Below are positions 7,257-15,470 of a stretch of DNA of 64,000 bases, piece by piece. The position numbers and the translations under genes were made by a program. Numbering within the stretch: the stretch's first letter is position 1; each line of letters begins with the position of its first letter. The notes under the pieces are model-generated. The model was not told the origin of the DNA, did no database searches, and saw only the letters and a program-made list of their open reading frames with translations. This stretch comes from Nakamurella sp040546275 (GTDB taxonomy: Bacteria; Actinomycetota; Actinomycetes; Mycobacteriales; Nakamurellaceae): the NCBI RefSeq assembly GCF_040546275.1, contig NZ_JBEPNO010000002.1, positions 124,001-188,000 of the forward strand. Direction: 5' to 3'.

Positions 7257-8498
7257 GTGGAGCGAGCCTGGCGTGTGCGTCGGCAGCACGATTCTGCCCA
7301 CCACTACATCGACCGGCCCTTCGGTGGGACCGCGTTGCAGGAATCCGTCCAGCTGACCGCGAAGCTGTTCCACTTCCCGATGGCGCAGATCAACCTGATG
7401 GACGCCGACCTCGAGTACACGATCGCGGCGGTGGGTACGGGCGTCGGCCCCATGCCACGGGCCGATAGTCTCTGCCACCAAGTGGTCCGTGATGGGAAGA
7501 CACTGGTGCTCGCGGACATCGAGCACATTCCTGCGAGCGCGCGGGAACTGGACATCCAGGCATACATCGGTGTGCCGATCGTCGGACGCGAAGGTCTGGT
7601 GGTCGGGACGCTGTGCCTGCTGGACACCGTACCGCGGCCTTTCAGCCCCCAGCAGATTCTCGATCTCGAGGCCGTCGCCGCCGTCGTCCGTGACCAGTTG
7701 GAGCTGATGCGCCGGCTGGGCCCCGTGCCCACCGGCACCGCGGCGGATTCTGCGGCGTTGGCCGGCGCAGTCGAGCTCGGCCAGATCGTGCCGTTCTACC
7801 AGCCGGTGGTGGATCTGCGGAGCGGCGAGGTCCGGTCCATCGAGGCGCTGGCACGGTGGCACCATCCCGATCGCGGCATCCTGATGCCGGCTGCCTTCAT
7901 CCCGCTGGCGGAGGACTCCGACATCATCATCGATCTCGACCTCGCGGTCATCCGTCAGGCCACGATCGACCTGGCCCGCTGGCAGCGGCGAACGCCCGAC
8001 CTCCGATTGAACGTCAACCTGTCGGCCCGCCATTTCGACCACCTCGACTGCGTCTCGCGGCTGACCGGAGTCGTGACATCGGCCGGCGTGTCGCCGGAGA
8101 GCGTGAACTTCGAGGTCACCGAGACCGCTGCGCTCGCCGCACATCCCGGCGATCGTAGTTTTCTGGGCGAGTTGCGGGGCCGCGGGTTCCGGATCGTGTT
8201 GGACGACTTCGGTACCGGGTTCTCCTCGATGGAGCAGGTCATGCGGCTTCCCATCGATGGCATCAAGCTCGATCGGAGCGTGACCGCCGCGCTCGGTTCC
8301 CGGGTCGGTGACGCCGTCGTGCGGGCGCTGCTCGGCCTGGCCGGTGATCTGGGGTTCGACACCGTCATCGAGGGCGTCGAAACCGCCGAGCAAGCCGCCC
8401 GGGCCCGCCGATCCGGCTGCACCCATGGCCAGGGGTTCCTCTTCGCTGCGCCGCTGCCCGCCAACGACGTGCTGGACCATCTCCGCTCGGCCGGTTGA
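7257..8498 (+). CDS. GAF-EAL protein, probable cyclic-di-GMP phosphodiesterase
   Basis: 413 residues. Residues ~20-150 form a GAF sensor domain (FPMAQINLMDADLEYTIAAV through GVPIVGREGLVVGTLCLLD). Residues ~175-410 form an EAL domain with its main metal and catalytic signatures: EALARW from Glu196, NVNLSA, FEVTETAAL, DDFGTG with Asp316-Asp317, GIKLDRS and VIEGVETAEQA. An active c-di-GMP-degrading enzyme is therefore likely; no GGDEF domain is present. The start is set by a strong GGAGG six bases before the GTG at 7257; the frame is open for 87 bp upstream but has no such site. It stands alone between the GNAT gene and a convergent SHOCT gene. The GAF ligand cannot be told from sequence. Confidence 0.9.
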   Translation: MERAWRVRRQHDSAHHYIDRPFGGTALQESVQLTAKLFHFPMAQINLMDADLEYTIAAVGTGVGPMPRADSLCHQVVRDGKTLVLADIEHIPASARELDIQAYIGVPIVGREGLVVGTLCLLDTVPRPFSPQQILDLEAVAAVVRDQLELMRRLGPVPTGTAADSAALAGAVELGQIVPFYQPVVDLRSGEVRSIEALARWHHPDRGILMPAAFIPLAEDSDIIIDLDLAVIRQATIDLARWQRRTPDLRLNVNLSARHFDHLDCVSRLTGVVTSAGVSPESVNFEVTETAALAAHPGDRSFLGELRGRGFRIVLDDFGTGFSSMEQVMRLPIDGIKLDRSVTAALGSRVGDAVVRALLGLAGDLGFDTVIEGVETAEQAARARRSGCTHGQGFLFAAPLPANDVLDHLRSAG

Positions 8499-8515
8499 TC
8501 CTGGCTGGCGCAGAC

Positions 8516-9349
8516 CTACAGCCGGGCCAGCAGTTCCGTCTTCTTGGTGGTGAATTCATCCTCGGTCAGGATGCCCTTGTCTCGTAGGCCGGCCAGGGTC
8601 TCGATGGCGCCGACCAGCTCGCCGGCCGACATGGTCGGCCCCTGGGGTGCAGTCGGTGTCGGTGCGGGGTGCGTAGCCCCGGTCGGGGCCTGCGTCGGTA
8701 CGGGCTGTGGTGTCTGGACTGCCGTCGGGGCGACCGGGGTAGGCCGAGGTCCGTCCATCCCGGGCGTGACGACCGGTGCGGCCGGGTCGACGGGCCGCAG
8801 GATGTCGACCGCGAAGGTGCCGTACTGGCTGGTGAACTGCTGCGTGCCGACGCCGCCCTGCTGTTGCTGCACTCCGGAGATCAGATGGTCGCCGGTGTCG
8901 TAGAGCACCACGCGGCCGGCCGCACGGACGGCGAGTCGGCGGTCCTTCGGGAAGTAGGCATAGGCCGCATCGTTCTGGCCGCCGGACGAACTCGGGGCGC
9001 CGAGTTCCGCCGGCCACCAGAGACCGCCCAACGGCATCATGGTGCCGGTCGACGAGGCTACCTCGGGACGGACCATGGCGTCGGGCGCGGCGAGCACAGT
9101 CGACAACTCGAGGCAGAGGTTGCTCACGGTCGACTGGAGTCCGGTATTGAACATGTCGCCGACCATCGTCATGCCGCCGCGCATCCACTGTCCGTTGCCG
9201 CCGAGTTCGGCGATGGAGAACTGCGCCATCGATCCGCCGCCGCGGACGATCGCGTCGAGCATCGAACGCACGGCGCCCTCGCTGAGTCGGTAGCGCTGGA
9301 CGATCTCGCTGATGGCTGCATCGCCGGTCGGGGTGAGCTGCATCGACAT
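8516..9349 (-). CDS. SHOCT-domain protein of unknown function
   Basis: 277 residues. The first ~150 begin MQLTPTGDAAISEIVQRYRL and have a Met/Gly-rich stretch but no recognised catalytic motif. A Pro/Thr/Ala-rich linker follows (about residues 185-240). The C-terminus is a SHOCT domain (LAGLRDKGILTEDEFTTKKTELL), a short helical hairpin often found at the ends of bacterial proteins and thought to mediate oligomerisation. The start is set by GGAGG six bases before the ATG at 9349; the open frame begins nine codons earlier without a ribosome site. No signal peptide is seen. Convergent with the GAF-EAL gene, 17 bp apart. Confidence 0.75.
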   Translation of the reverse strand: MSMQLTPTGDAAISEIVQRYRLSEGAVRSMLDAIVRGGGSMAQFSIAELGGNGQWMRGGMTMVGDMFNTGLQSTVSNLCLELSTVLAAPDAMVRPEVASSTGTMMPLGGLWWPAELGAPSSSGGQNDAAYAYFPKDRRLAVRAAGRVVLYDTGDHLISGVQQQQGGVGTQQFTSQYGTFAVDILRPVDPAAPVVTPGMDGPRPTPVAPTAVQTPQPVPTQAPTGATHPAPTPTAPQGPTMSAGELVGAIETLAGLRDKGILTEDEFTTKKTELLARL

Positions 9350-9459
9350 CGCCGGCCTCCGGTTCATCGGGTCCACCTCGCGCCCCGGCTCGGTGGATGC
9401 ATCACGCTACCGGTCGGGGTTCGCCGTCGGATCCCGCGATGAGTCGCTCCCGTCACAGT

Positions 9460-9499
9460 TGCTTGAGTCAAGCAAGCAATATCGTTAGCATTGGTAATT
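9460..9499 (+). promoter_or_regulatory. Promoter with overlapping MarR operator
   Basis: A perfect inverted repeat, TTGCTTGA-G-TCAAGCAA, spans 9460-9476. It covers a -35-like TTGAGT (9464-9469); a -10-like TAGCAT lies 16 bp further on (9486-9491). Transcription would begin at about 9498-9500, which is the GTG of the MarR gene, so the mRNA should be leaderless. TTGCTTGA-type palindromes are typical MarR-family sites, and the overlap with -35 implies autorepression of the marR-exporter pair. Confidence 0.7.
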
Positions 9500-10033
9500 G
9501 TGAAGACCGAGACCTTCGACCCCGTCACCCTGGGGTCTGCCGAACCGGATGTCGCGGACTGCGTCGAGTTGATGCGATCCCTGCAGCAGCTCAACCGGGC
9601 CAGGCGGCGGTCGGACAACCACCGCCAGGACGCCGGCACCCTGATGATGCTGAGCAATCTCGAAGGCACGCCCGGCGCGAGGATCTCGGCGATCGCGGAC
9701 CTGCTGCTGATCGACATCTCCGCGGCCAGCCGTCAGATCTCCGCGCTGGAGGCTGCCGGCCTTGTCGTCCGGGTCAAGGACGAATGCGATCACCGGGCAC
9801 AGCTGGTCCGGCTCACCGGGTCGGGGGAGTCCACCCTGGCATCGGCCCGCCAGACCTACGGCTCGGACATCGCGCGTCGCATCTCCTCCTGGAGCGGTGA
9901 CGATCTTCGCACTCTGAACGGTCTGCTGCGCCGCCTCGCCGACGATCTGGTCGCCGGCGAACCGGGTTGCAGCAAAACACCTCTGGCACATTCCACCCAG
10001 TACAACCGCACCGAAAGCGTGAGCCATTCATGA
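9500..10033 (+). CDS. MarR-family transcriptional repressor of the adjacent exporter
   Basis: 177 residues with the MarR winged helix: a dimerisation helix (CVELMRSLQQLNRARRR), the recognition helix region ISAIADLLLIDISAASRQISALEAAGLVVR and the wing VKDECDHRAQLVRLT. The GTG at 9500 fits a leaderless transcript. A TTG at 9491 is possible but has no ribosome site and would lie inside the -10 element. Its stop overlaps the start of the DHA2 transporter by 4 bp (ATGA), the usual arrangement for a drug-sensing MarR and its exporter. The effector is unknown. Confidence 0.9.
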   Translation: MKTETFDPVTLGSAEPDVADCVELMRSLQQLNRARRRSDNHRQDAGTLMMLSNLEGTPGARISAIADLLLIDISAASRQISALEAAGLVVRVKDECDHRAQLVRLTGSGESTLASARQTYGSDIARRISSWSGDDLRTLNGLLRRLADDLVAGEPGCSKTPLAHSTQYNRTESVSHS

Positions 10034-11742
10034 CCAGCACCACCCCCTCCACCGGCCGGCACTCCGTGACAAAGACCTCGCGTGACGATCAGCCGGCCGT
10101 TGCCTCGCTGGAACACGCCGGCGAAATCGGCACCATGACCCACCAGCAGATCCTGCAGTCCCTCTCCGGCCTGCTGATCGGCATGTTCGTCGCGATGCTG
10201 TCCTCGACGGTCGTGACCAACGCGCTGCCGACCATCATCGACCAGTTGCACGGCACCGAATCCGGTTACACCTGGGTCGTCGTTGCCACCCTCCTGGCGC
10301 TGACGGCGACCACCCCCATCTGGGGCAAGCTCTCGGACCTGATGAGCCCGAAGCTGCTGGTCCAGCTGTCGCTGGTGATCTACGTGGCCGGCTCGGCCGT
10401 TGCCGGCCTATCGCAGAGCGTCGGCATGCTGATCTTCGCCAGGGCCATCCAGGGCATCGGTGCCGGCGGTCTGCTTGCGCTGGTGCAGGTGATCATGGCC
10501 AGGATGATCTCGCCGCGCGAGCGCGGTCGCTACAGTGGCTACCTGGGTGCCGTCTTCGCGCTGGCCACCGTGCTCGGCCCGCTGGTCGGCGGCGTCATCG
10601 TCGACACCTCGTGGCTCGGCTGGCGCTGGTGCTTCTACGTGGGTGTGCCGTTCGCCGCTCTCGCGATCGTCGTGCTGCAGAAGACCCTCAAGCTCCCGAC
10701 GATCAAGCGCGACGTCAAGATCGACTACCTCGGCGCGCTCCTGATCATCGGCGGGGTCAGCCTGCTGCTGATCTGGGTCTCGCTGTCAGGCAACAACTTC
10801 GCCTGGGTCTCCGTGCCCTCCGCGATCATGCTGATCGGCGGTGTCCTGCTCCTCGGCCTGGCCCTGCTGGTCGAGAGTCGTGTCTCAGAGCCGATCATCC
10901 CGCTCAAGATCTTCAAGAACCGCACCGTGGCCCTGGCCTCCGGTGCCAGCCTCCTGGTCGGTTCCTCGCTCTACGGCATCACCGTCTTCCTGAGCCAGTA
11001 CTTCCAGGTCGCCCGCGGCGACACCCCGACCATGTCCGGTGTGGCCACCATCCCGATGGTGCTCGGCATGTTCCTGTCCTCGCTCATCATCGGTCGGATC
11101 ATCACCAGGACCGGTCACTGGAAGCGTTACCTGGCCGCCGGTGGTGTGCTGCTGACCGTTGGTCTCGCCGTGCTGTCCACGATGTCCGCCACCTCGCCGT
11201 ACTGGGTGCTGGCGATCGGCATGGTGCTGGCCGGGAGCGGGATGGGCGCCACCATGCAGAACCTGGTGCTCGCCGTTCAGAACAGCGTTTCCATCCGGGA
11301 CATCGGTAGCGCGTCGGCCACCGTCTCGTTCATCCGGTCCCTCGGTGGCGCCATCGGCGTCAGCGCGTTGGGCGCGGTTCTCGCCTCGAAGGTGACGAGC
11401 CACCTGTCGTCCGGATTGGCGCAGCTCGGCCTGCCGGCCTCGGCCCTCGGCTCCTCTGCGGGCGCTACGCCGGACGCCGCCACGCTGCCGGCCCCGATCG
11501 CCTCGCTCGTCCGCGAGTCCTACGGCCTCGGGACGGCGTGGGCGTTCGGGATCAGTGCTGCCGCGGCCGCCATCGGCGCGATCGTGATCTTCATGATCCG
11601 GGAGACCCCGCTGCGGGCCAGTAACACCGATCCCGAAGCGTTGAACGTGGTGCTCGATGCCGAGGTCGTCGACCTCGAGGTGGCCCAGGACGCCGATCAG
11701 GCGCGTTCCGCGCGGACCCTGGCTGCCAGTTCGCGAGGCTGA
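10030..11742 (+). CDS. DHA2-family (14-TM) drug:H+ antiporter, EmrB/QacA type
   Basis: 570 residues of major facilitator superfamily. A cytoplasmic N-terminal tail (~45 residues) precedes LLIGMFVAMLSSTVVTNALPTII, the DHA2 helix-1 motif (motif D1-like). The motif-A loop is WGKLSDLMSPK, and the motif-C-like run is LGAVFALATVLGPLVGGVIVD. About 14 hydrophobic segments can be counted to near residue 545, followed by an acidic tail. It should export lipophilic drugs or a natural product. The gene is co-transcribed with and overlaps marR, so it is likely repressed by that protein. Confidence 0.93.
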   Translation: MTSTTPSTGRHSVTKTSRDDQPAVASLEHAGEIGTMTHQQILQSLSGLLIGMFVAMLSSTVVTNALPTIIDQLHGTESGYTWVVVATLLALTATTPIWGKLSDLMSPKLLVQLSLVIYVAGSAVAGLSQSVGMLIFARAIQGIGAGGLLALVQVIMARMISPRERGRYSGYLGAVFALATVLGPLVGGVIVDTSWLGWRWCFYVGVPFAALAIVVLQKTLKLPTIKRDVKIDYLGALLIIGGVSLLLIWVSLSGNNFAWVSVPSAIMLIGGVLLLGLALLVESRVSEPIIPLKIFKNRTVALASGASLLVGSSLYGITVFLSQYFQVARGDTPTMSGVATIPMVLGMFLSSLIIGRIITRTGHWKRYLAAGGVLLTVGLAVLSTMSATSPYWVLAIGMVLAGSGMGATMQNLVLAVQNSVSIRDIGSASATVSFIRSLGGAIGVSALGAVLASKVTSHLSSGLAQLGLPASALGSSAGATPDAATLPAPIASLVRESYGLGTAWAFGISAAAAAIGAIVIFMIRETPLRASNTDPEALNVVLDAEVVDLEVAQDADQARSARTLAASSRG

Positions 11743-11763
11743 TCTGCCGCTTGTCCTCTACTG

Positions 11764-11809
11764 CAGCGGGTGCGGTTTCCATTCTCCGGAATGGGAAGCG
11801 CGCCCGCTG
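11764..11809. terminator. Bidirectional hairpin terminator
   Basis: It lies between the convergent exporter and amidohydrolase genes. An outer stem, CAGCGGG/CCCGCTG, encloses an inner 9-bp stem, TTTCCATTC/GAATGGGAA (one G-U pair), with a TCCG loop. It can serve both strands. Confidence 0.7.
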
Positions 11810-11824
11810 CTCTGGTCGTACGGT

Positions 11825-13198
11825 TCACGGGTCGTAGAACTGGACCGACGCTCCCGACGAGACATCGACGAGACGGGCGACGCGGGAGTCGATCTCGGTC
11901 AGCAGCCCGGGCACGTCGACCGTGAGCAGCTGCCGATCCCGCATCAGCACCTTGCCGTCGACGACGACCGATTTCACGTCGAGCGTCTGGACCCCGTAGA
12001 CCAGAGCCGCGCGCGGATCGTGCAACGGCCGGTGATGGATGCCGGACAGATCGACGAGCACGATGTCCGCCCGCTGGCCCACCTCGAGCGCACCCGCTCC
12101 GTCGCCGAGCCGGGCGGCCTGCGCGCCACCGCGCATGGCCAGCCGCAGGGTGTCCGAGACGGACAGGAACATCGCGTCCCTGGTCTCCAGCTTCTGCGTC
12201 ATCGCGACCAGGCGGAGCGCCTCCCACATGTCCAGCGTGTTGTGGCCGGCGGCGCCGTCCGTACCGGCCGCGACCGTGACGCCGAGATCGAGAAGGTGCC
12301 GGATCGGGGTCAGCGGCCACAAGGCGTGCTTGAGGTAGACCTTCGGACAGCTCGCCACCGCGACCCGATCGGCATGGGCGGCCAGCAGGTCGTAGTCACC
12401 GGGCACGATTCCGCAGCCGTGCGCGATCATCACGCCGGCGTCCAGGATCCCGGTCCGCTCGAGCACCTCGATGGGGGTGATTCCGCGCCGGGTGACACTC
12501 GACTCGGACTGCGCCAGGTTCTCGCTGGCGTGCAGATGGACGCCGATCCCGAGGCGACGGGCATGATCGGCCAGTGTCGTGAGGTCCTTGTCGCCGACCG
12601 TGTAGGGAGCGTGCGGTCCCATCGACACCGTCACTCTGCCGTCGGCCCCGCCGTGCCAGTTCTCGGCGAATGCGACGGTGGCCTCGAGGGCCGCCGGCCC
12701 CTGGCTGCTGAAGTAGGTCGGCGCGATGTTCGCCCGGATCCCGCTGGTGGCAACGGCTTCGGCGATCTGCTCGGGGAAGAAGTAGTGGTCGACGAAGGTG
12801 GTGACGCCACCGGAGATCATCTCTGCGCAGGCCAGCAGCGCGCCGAAACCGACGTCCTGCGCGGTCAGGTTGCTCTCCATCGGCCAGACTCGTTTGTTGA
12901 ACCAGTCGTGCACCGGTACGTCCTCGGCGGCGCCGCGGAACAGCACCATCGGACTGTGGGTGTGCCCGTTCACCAGCCCCGGGGTGGCGATCAGGCCTGC
13001 ACCATCGAGGATCTCGACGTCATCAGTCCGGCCTGTCTGCGTGGTCTTGTCGTCATGGACGGTCGGTTCGATTGCGGTGATGACGCCGTCGGTGACGTGG
13101 ATGTCCTGCCGGCTGAGCACCGTGCAGTCGCCGTGGGTCGGCACGGTGAGGACATCGCAGCCCCGGATCAGTAGACGCCGGTGGTTGGCCGTATTCAT
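11825..13198 (-). CDS. Amidohydrolase (MtaD/TrzN/8-oxoguanine deaminase-like)
   Basis: 457 residues of the cytosine-deaminase/ATZ-like amidohydrolase family. Metal ligands are visible: NGHTHSP (HxH), HLHASE for the third His, AHGCG for the next His, and AGTDGAAGHN for the Asp. The family hydrolyses the exocyclic group of purines or triazines: SAH/MTA deaminase, 8-oxoguanine deaminase, or a chlorohydrolase. Sequence alone does not settle which. GNAGSDG is usual at the Asp site; here it reads AAGTDG. The ATG at 13198 was chosen because the frame upstream is short and lacks a ribosome site; a leaderless start is possible. No pathway partner sits beside it. Confidence 0.85.
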   Translation of the reverse strand: MNTANHRRLLIRGCDVLTVPTHGDCTVLSRQDIHVTDGVITAIEPTVHDDKTTQTGRTDDVEILDGAGLIATPGLVNGHTHSPMVLFRGAAEDVPVHDWFNKRVWPMESNLTAQDVGFGALLACAEMISGGVTTFVDHYFFPEQIAEAVATSGIRANIAPTYFSSQGPAALEATVAFAENWHGGADGRVTVSMGPHAPYTVGDKDLTTLADHARRLGIGVHLHASENLAQSESSVTRRGITPIEVLERTGILDAGVMIAHGCGIVPGDYDLLAAHADRVAVASCPKVYLKHALWPLTPIRHLLDLGVTVAAGTDGAAGHNTLDMWEALRLVAMTQKLETRDAMFLSVSDTLRLAMRGGAQAARLGDGAGALEVGQRADIVLVDLSGIHHRPLHDPRAALVYGVQTLDVKSVVVDGKVLMRDRQLLTVDVPGLLTEIDSRVARLVDVSSGASVQFYDP

Positions 13199-13375
13199 CA
13201 CTCGCACGCTAGGGCCCGCCGGGACTTTGCACAACGGTGATGAAAGGCGGGCCTCGTCACGGAGCGCCGAGGGATGGTCCCCCCGGGCGCGGCGACCATC
13301 CGGCGCTCGCGCGGTGCCGAATCACCTCACGTGCGGCCCGATCACCGGTGCAGTCAGGATTCGCTGGGAGCGGTG

Positions 13376-14302
13376 ATGACGGCAGCGCCGGATGTTTCGC
13401 GCCGGGCGCTACTGCTCGGGGCGGCCGCAGTCCTGCCGCTGGCGTTGGCGGGCTGCGCATCCCGTATCGACGCGGCCGGTCTGGAGCTCCGCGCGGCTAC
13501 CGGGACGGATCCGATTGTCGCAGCGGCTTCGCCGCGCGCTGTCCAGCAACTGCCCTACGGGACGGATTCCTCGCAGTGGGGTGAGTTGCACCTGCCGGCC
13601 GGGCCGCGCAAGGACGGCGTGGTGGTGGTCATCCACGGCGGCTTCTGGCTCGACTCCTACGGCGCCGACCTGGGGACGCCGCTCGCCGCCGACCTTGCTG
13701 CGCGCGGGTACGCAGTCTGGAATCTCGAGTACAGACGTGTCGGTTCCGGGGGCGGCTGGCCCAACACGTTCCAGGACATCGCCTCCGGGATCGATCACCT
13801 CCGGGTCATTTCCACGCAGCACGGCATCGACCTCGACAAGGTGGTGGCGATCGGCCATTCCGCCGGCGGACAGCTTGCCGCCTGGGCCGCCGGGCGGGGT
13901 GCGGCCGGCCAGACGGATCCCGTTGCAGCGAAACGTGTTCCGCTGACGGGCGTGGTGTCGCAGGCCGGCGTGCTGGACCTGGTCGCGGCCGCCAACGACG
14001 GGCTGGGTGGCGACGCCACCCAGGAGTTCCTCGGAGGCGAGCCGGATGCCGTCCCGGACCGATACCGGCTGGCCTCGCCGCAGGAGAACCTGCCCACCCG
14101 GGTGCCGATCCGGTGCGTTCACGGCACCGACGACCAGAACGTCCCGCCCAGCCAGAGCGAGAACTACGTGGCAGCGGCGAAGAAAGCCGGGGGGGATGCG
14201 ACCCTGACCACCGTTTTCGGTGACCACTTCTCGTTGATCACCACCGGCACGGCGGCCTGGGAGGCCTGCGTCGCCCGCACCGCCGAACTCCTGGCCCCCT
14301 GA
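13376..14302 (+). CDS. Alpha/beta hydrolase, Tat-exported lipoprotein
   Basis: 308 residues. The N-terminus has SRRALLLGAAAV, a twin-arginine-type signal, ending in the lipobox LAGC, so the protein is probably anchored outside the membrane. The fold is alpha/beta hydrolase of the BD-FAE/kynurenine formamidase-like group. The oxyanion segment is VIHGGFW, the nucleophile elbow IGHSAGG, an acid lies in HGTDDQNVPP and the His in FGDHFSL. The start at 13376 has GGGAG five bases upstream. An esterase or lipase-like activity is likely; the substrate is unknown. It is divergent from the amidohydrolase with a 177-bp spacer. Confidence 0.85.
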   Translation: MTAAPDVSRRALLLGAAAVLPLALAGCASRIDAAGLELRAATGTDPIVAAASPRAVQQLPYGTDSSQWGELHLPAGPRKDGVVVVIHGGFWLDSYGADLGTPLAADLAARGYAVWNLEYRRVGSGGGWPNTFQDIASGIDHLRVISTQHGIDLDKVVAIGHSAGGQLAAWAAGRGAAGQTDPVAAKRVPLTGVVSQAGVLDLVAAANDGLGGDATQEFLGGEPDAVPDRYRLASPQENLPTRVPIRCVHGTDDQNVPPSQSENYVAAAKKAGGDATLTTVFGDHFSLITTGTAAWEACVARTAELLAP

Positions 14303-14314
14303 CCCGGCCCCTGT

Positions 14315-14428
14315 GCGCATGCCCGGCCGTTGTGCGCATGCCCGGCCGTTGTGCGCATGCCCGGCCGTTGTGCGCATGCCCGGCCGTTGTGCGCATACAG
14401 GAATGACCGGCGCATACGGAAGTTTCCG
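14315..14428. repeat. 19-bp phased array (six units)
   Basis: GCGCAT recurs at exactly 19-bp intervals: 14315, 14334, 14353, 14372, 14391 and 14410. The first four units are identical (GCGCATGCCCGGCCGTTGT). The last two, GCGCATACAGGAATGACCG and GCGCATACGGAAGTTTCCG, form the left part of the 81-bp element that follows. There is no spacer of differing sequence, so this is not CRISPR-like. Confidence 0.9.
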
Positions 14429-14471
14429 ATTTGTGGTCCAAAGACGCACTTTCCGCTCATTCTGTATGCGC
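14391..14471 (+). repeat. 81-bp palindromic element, copy A
   Basis: It begins GCGCATACAGGAATGA and ends TCATTCTGTATGCGC, so its ends are inverted repeats of about 16 bp with one extra base. The reverse complement of 14609-14689 has the same length, an identical first 15 bases, near-identical bases to about 30, and the same terminal block. No coding potential. It resembles a small non-autonomous repeat or a REP-like element. Confidence 0.8.
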
Positions 14472-14608
14472 AGGTCTTGGGAGGGATGCGTGCGCGCAGG
14501 TCCCGGGCGGAGATGCGGGCCGGGGATGGGGCAGGGTTGTTGCCGGTGCTCGCGACGGCCGGTCGCTTGCGGCTTCGTCCGGGAGTAAGTTCTCGGGCTC
14601 TGGTGTCC

Positions 14609-14689
14609 GCGCATACCGAATGACCCACTTTGGCCGATTTCGGATGCAAAATGGGCATTTCCGAACGCGCCGGGCATTCCTGTATGCGC
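14609..14689 (-). repeat. 81-bp palindromic element, copy B (inverted)
   Basis: The inverted partner of the element at 14391-14471, separated from it by 137 bp. Termini on the plus strand are GCGCATACCGAATGACCC and GGGCATTCCTGTATGCGC. The centre has diverged more than the ends. The 14303-14732 stretch holds no gene that I can support. Confidence 0.8.
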
Positions 14690-14732
14690 GGAAGGGGCCG
14701 GGCGGGGGTGAGTGGGGGCAGCGGCGCGGAGG

Positions 14733-15470
14733 TCAGCGCGGGCGGGGAGCGTAGAGGTGGGAGTCGGCGAAGTGCCTCGGGCCCAGCGTATTCCCAACGA
14801 TGATCACCGCGGCCTGACGGAGGCCGGCGGCCTCGACCTGGGCGGCGATGTCGATCAGCGTTCCCCGGATCACCAACTCGGTCGCTGCAGAAGCGTTGGC
14901 CACCACGGCTACCGGCGCGTCCGGACCGTATTCGGGCAACAGTTCCGCCACCACCTGACGTATCCGGGTGATGGCCAGATGCAGCACCAGCGTCGCGTGG
15001 GAACGGGCGAGCAATGGCAGTGCTTCCGTGTCTGGCATCGCGGTCGATCGAGCCTGGCCCCTGGTCAGGATCACCGTCTGGGACAGTTCCGGCGCAGTGA
15101 GTTCGCGGCCCAGGATCGCCGCGGCGGCGGCGTAGGACGGTACGCCGGGGGTGACATCCCATGGGACTGCGGCTTCGTCGAGTCGGCGGGTCTGTTCCGC
15201 CAACGCCGAGTAGAGGGAGGGGTCGCCGGAACAGAGCCGGGCGACGTCGAGGCCGCGCGCATGGGCGTCGGTCAGGTGACCAATGATCTGATCCAGATCC
15301 AGATGCTGAGTGTCGATCAGCTCAGCACCATCCCGGCAGTGTGCGAGAACTTCTGGTGTGACGTAGGTTCCGGCGAAAAGGCAGACCTCGGCTGCGCTCA
15401 TCAGCGATGCCGCCCGCAGAGTGAGCAGATCCGCCGCACCCGGCCCCGCACCGATGAAGTGAACCGTCAT
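14733..15470 (-). CDS. cobM: Precorrin-4 C11-methyltransferase
   Basis: 245 residues from the ATG at 15470, which overlaps the cobL stop by 4 bp (ATGA) and has GGGAG nine bases upstream. It is a single tetrapyrrole methylase domain: VHFIGAGPGAADLLTLRA (SAM-binding start), ARLCSGDPSLYSALAEQ, VTPGVPSYAAAAA and VILTRGQARSTAMP are the CobM/CbiF signatures. It adds the C11 methyl to precorrin-4 to give precorrin-5. It is the last gene of a cobL-cobM pair on the minus strand. Confidence 0.95.
   Translation of the reverse strand: MTVHFIGAGPGAADLLTLRAASLMSAAEVCLFAGTYVTPEVLAHCRDGAELIDTQHLDLDQIIGHLTDAHARGLDVARLCSGDPSLYSALAEQTRRLDEAAVPWDVTPGVPSYAAAAAILGRELTAPELSQTVILTRGQARSTAMPDTEALPLLARSHATLVLHLAITRIRQVVAELLPEYGPDAPVAVVANASAATELVIRGTLIDIAAQVEAAGLRQAAVIIVGNTLGPRHFADSHLYAPRPR

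Noticed and set aside
6285..8480. A 731-codon minus-strand frame across cobIJ, GNAT and GAF-EAL genes
   Set aside because: An antisense shadow of three genes with clear motifs and good starts on the plus strand.
11657..13174. A long plus-strand frame through the amidohydrolase
   Set aside because: The amidohydrolase metal motifs are on the minus strand; the plus frame has no recognisable protein character.
14315..14428. The 19-bp array as a small CRISPR
   Set aside because: Units are directly adjacent with no variable spacers of CRISPR length, and there are no cas genes.
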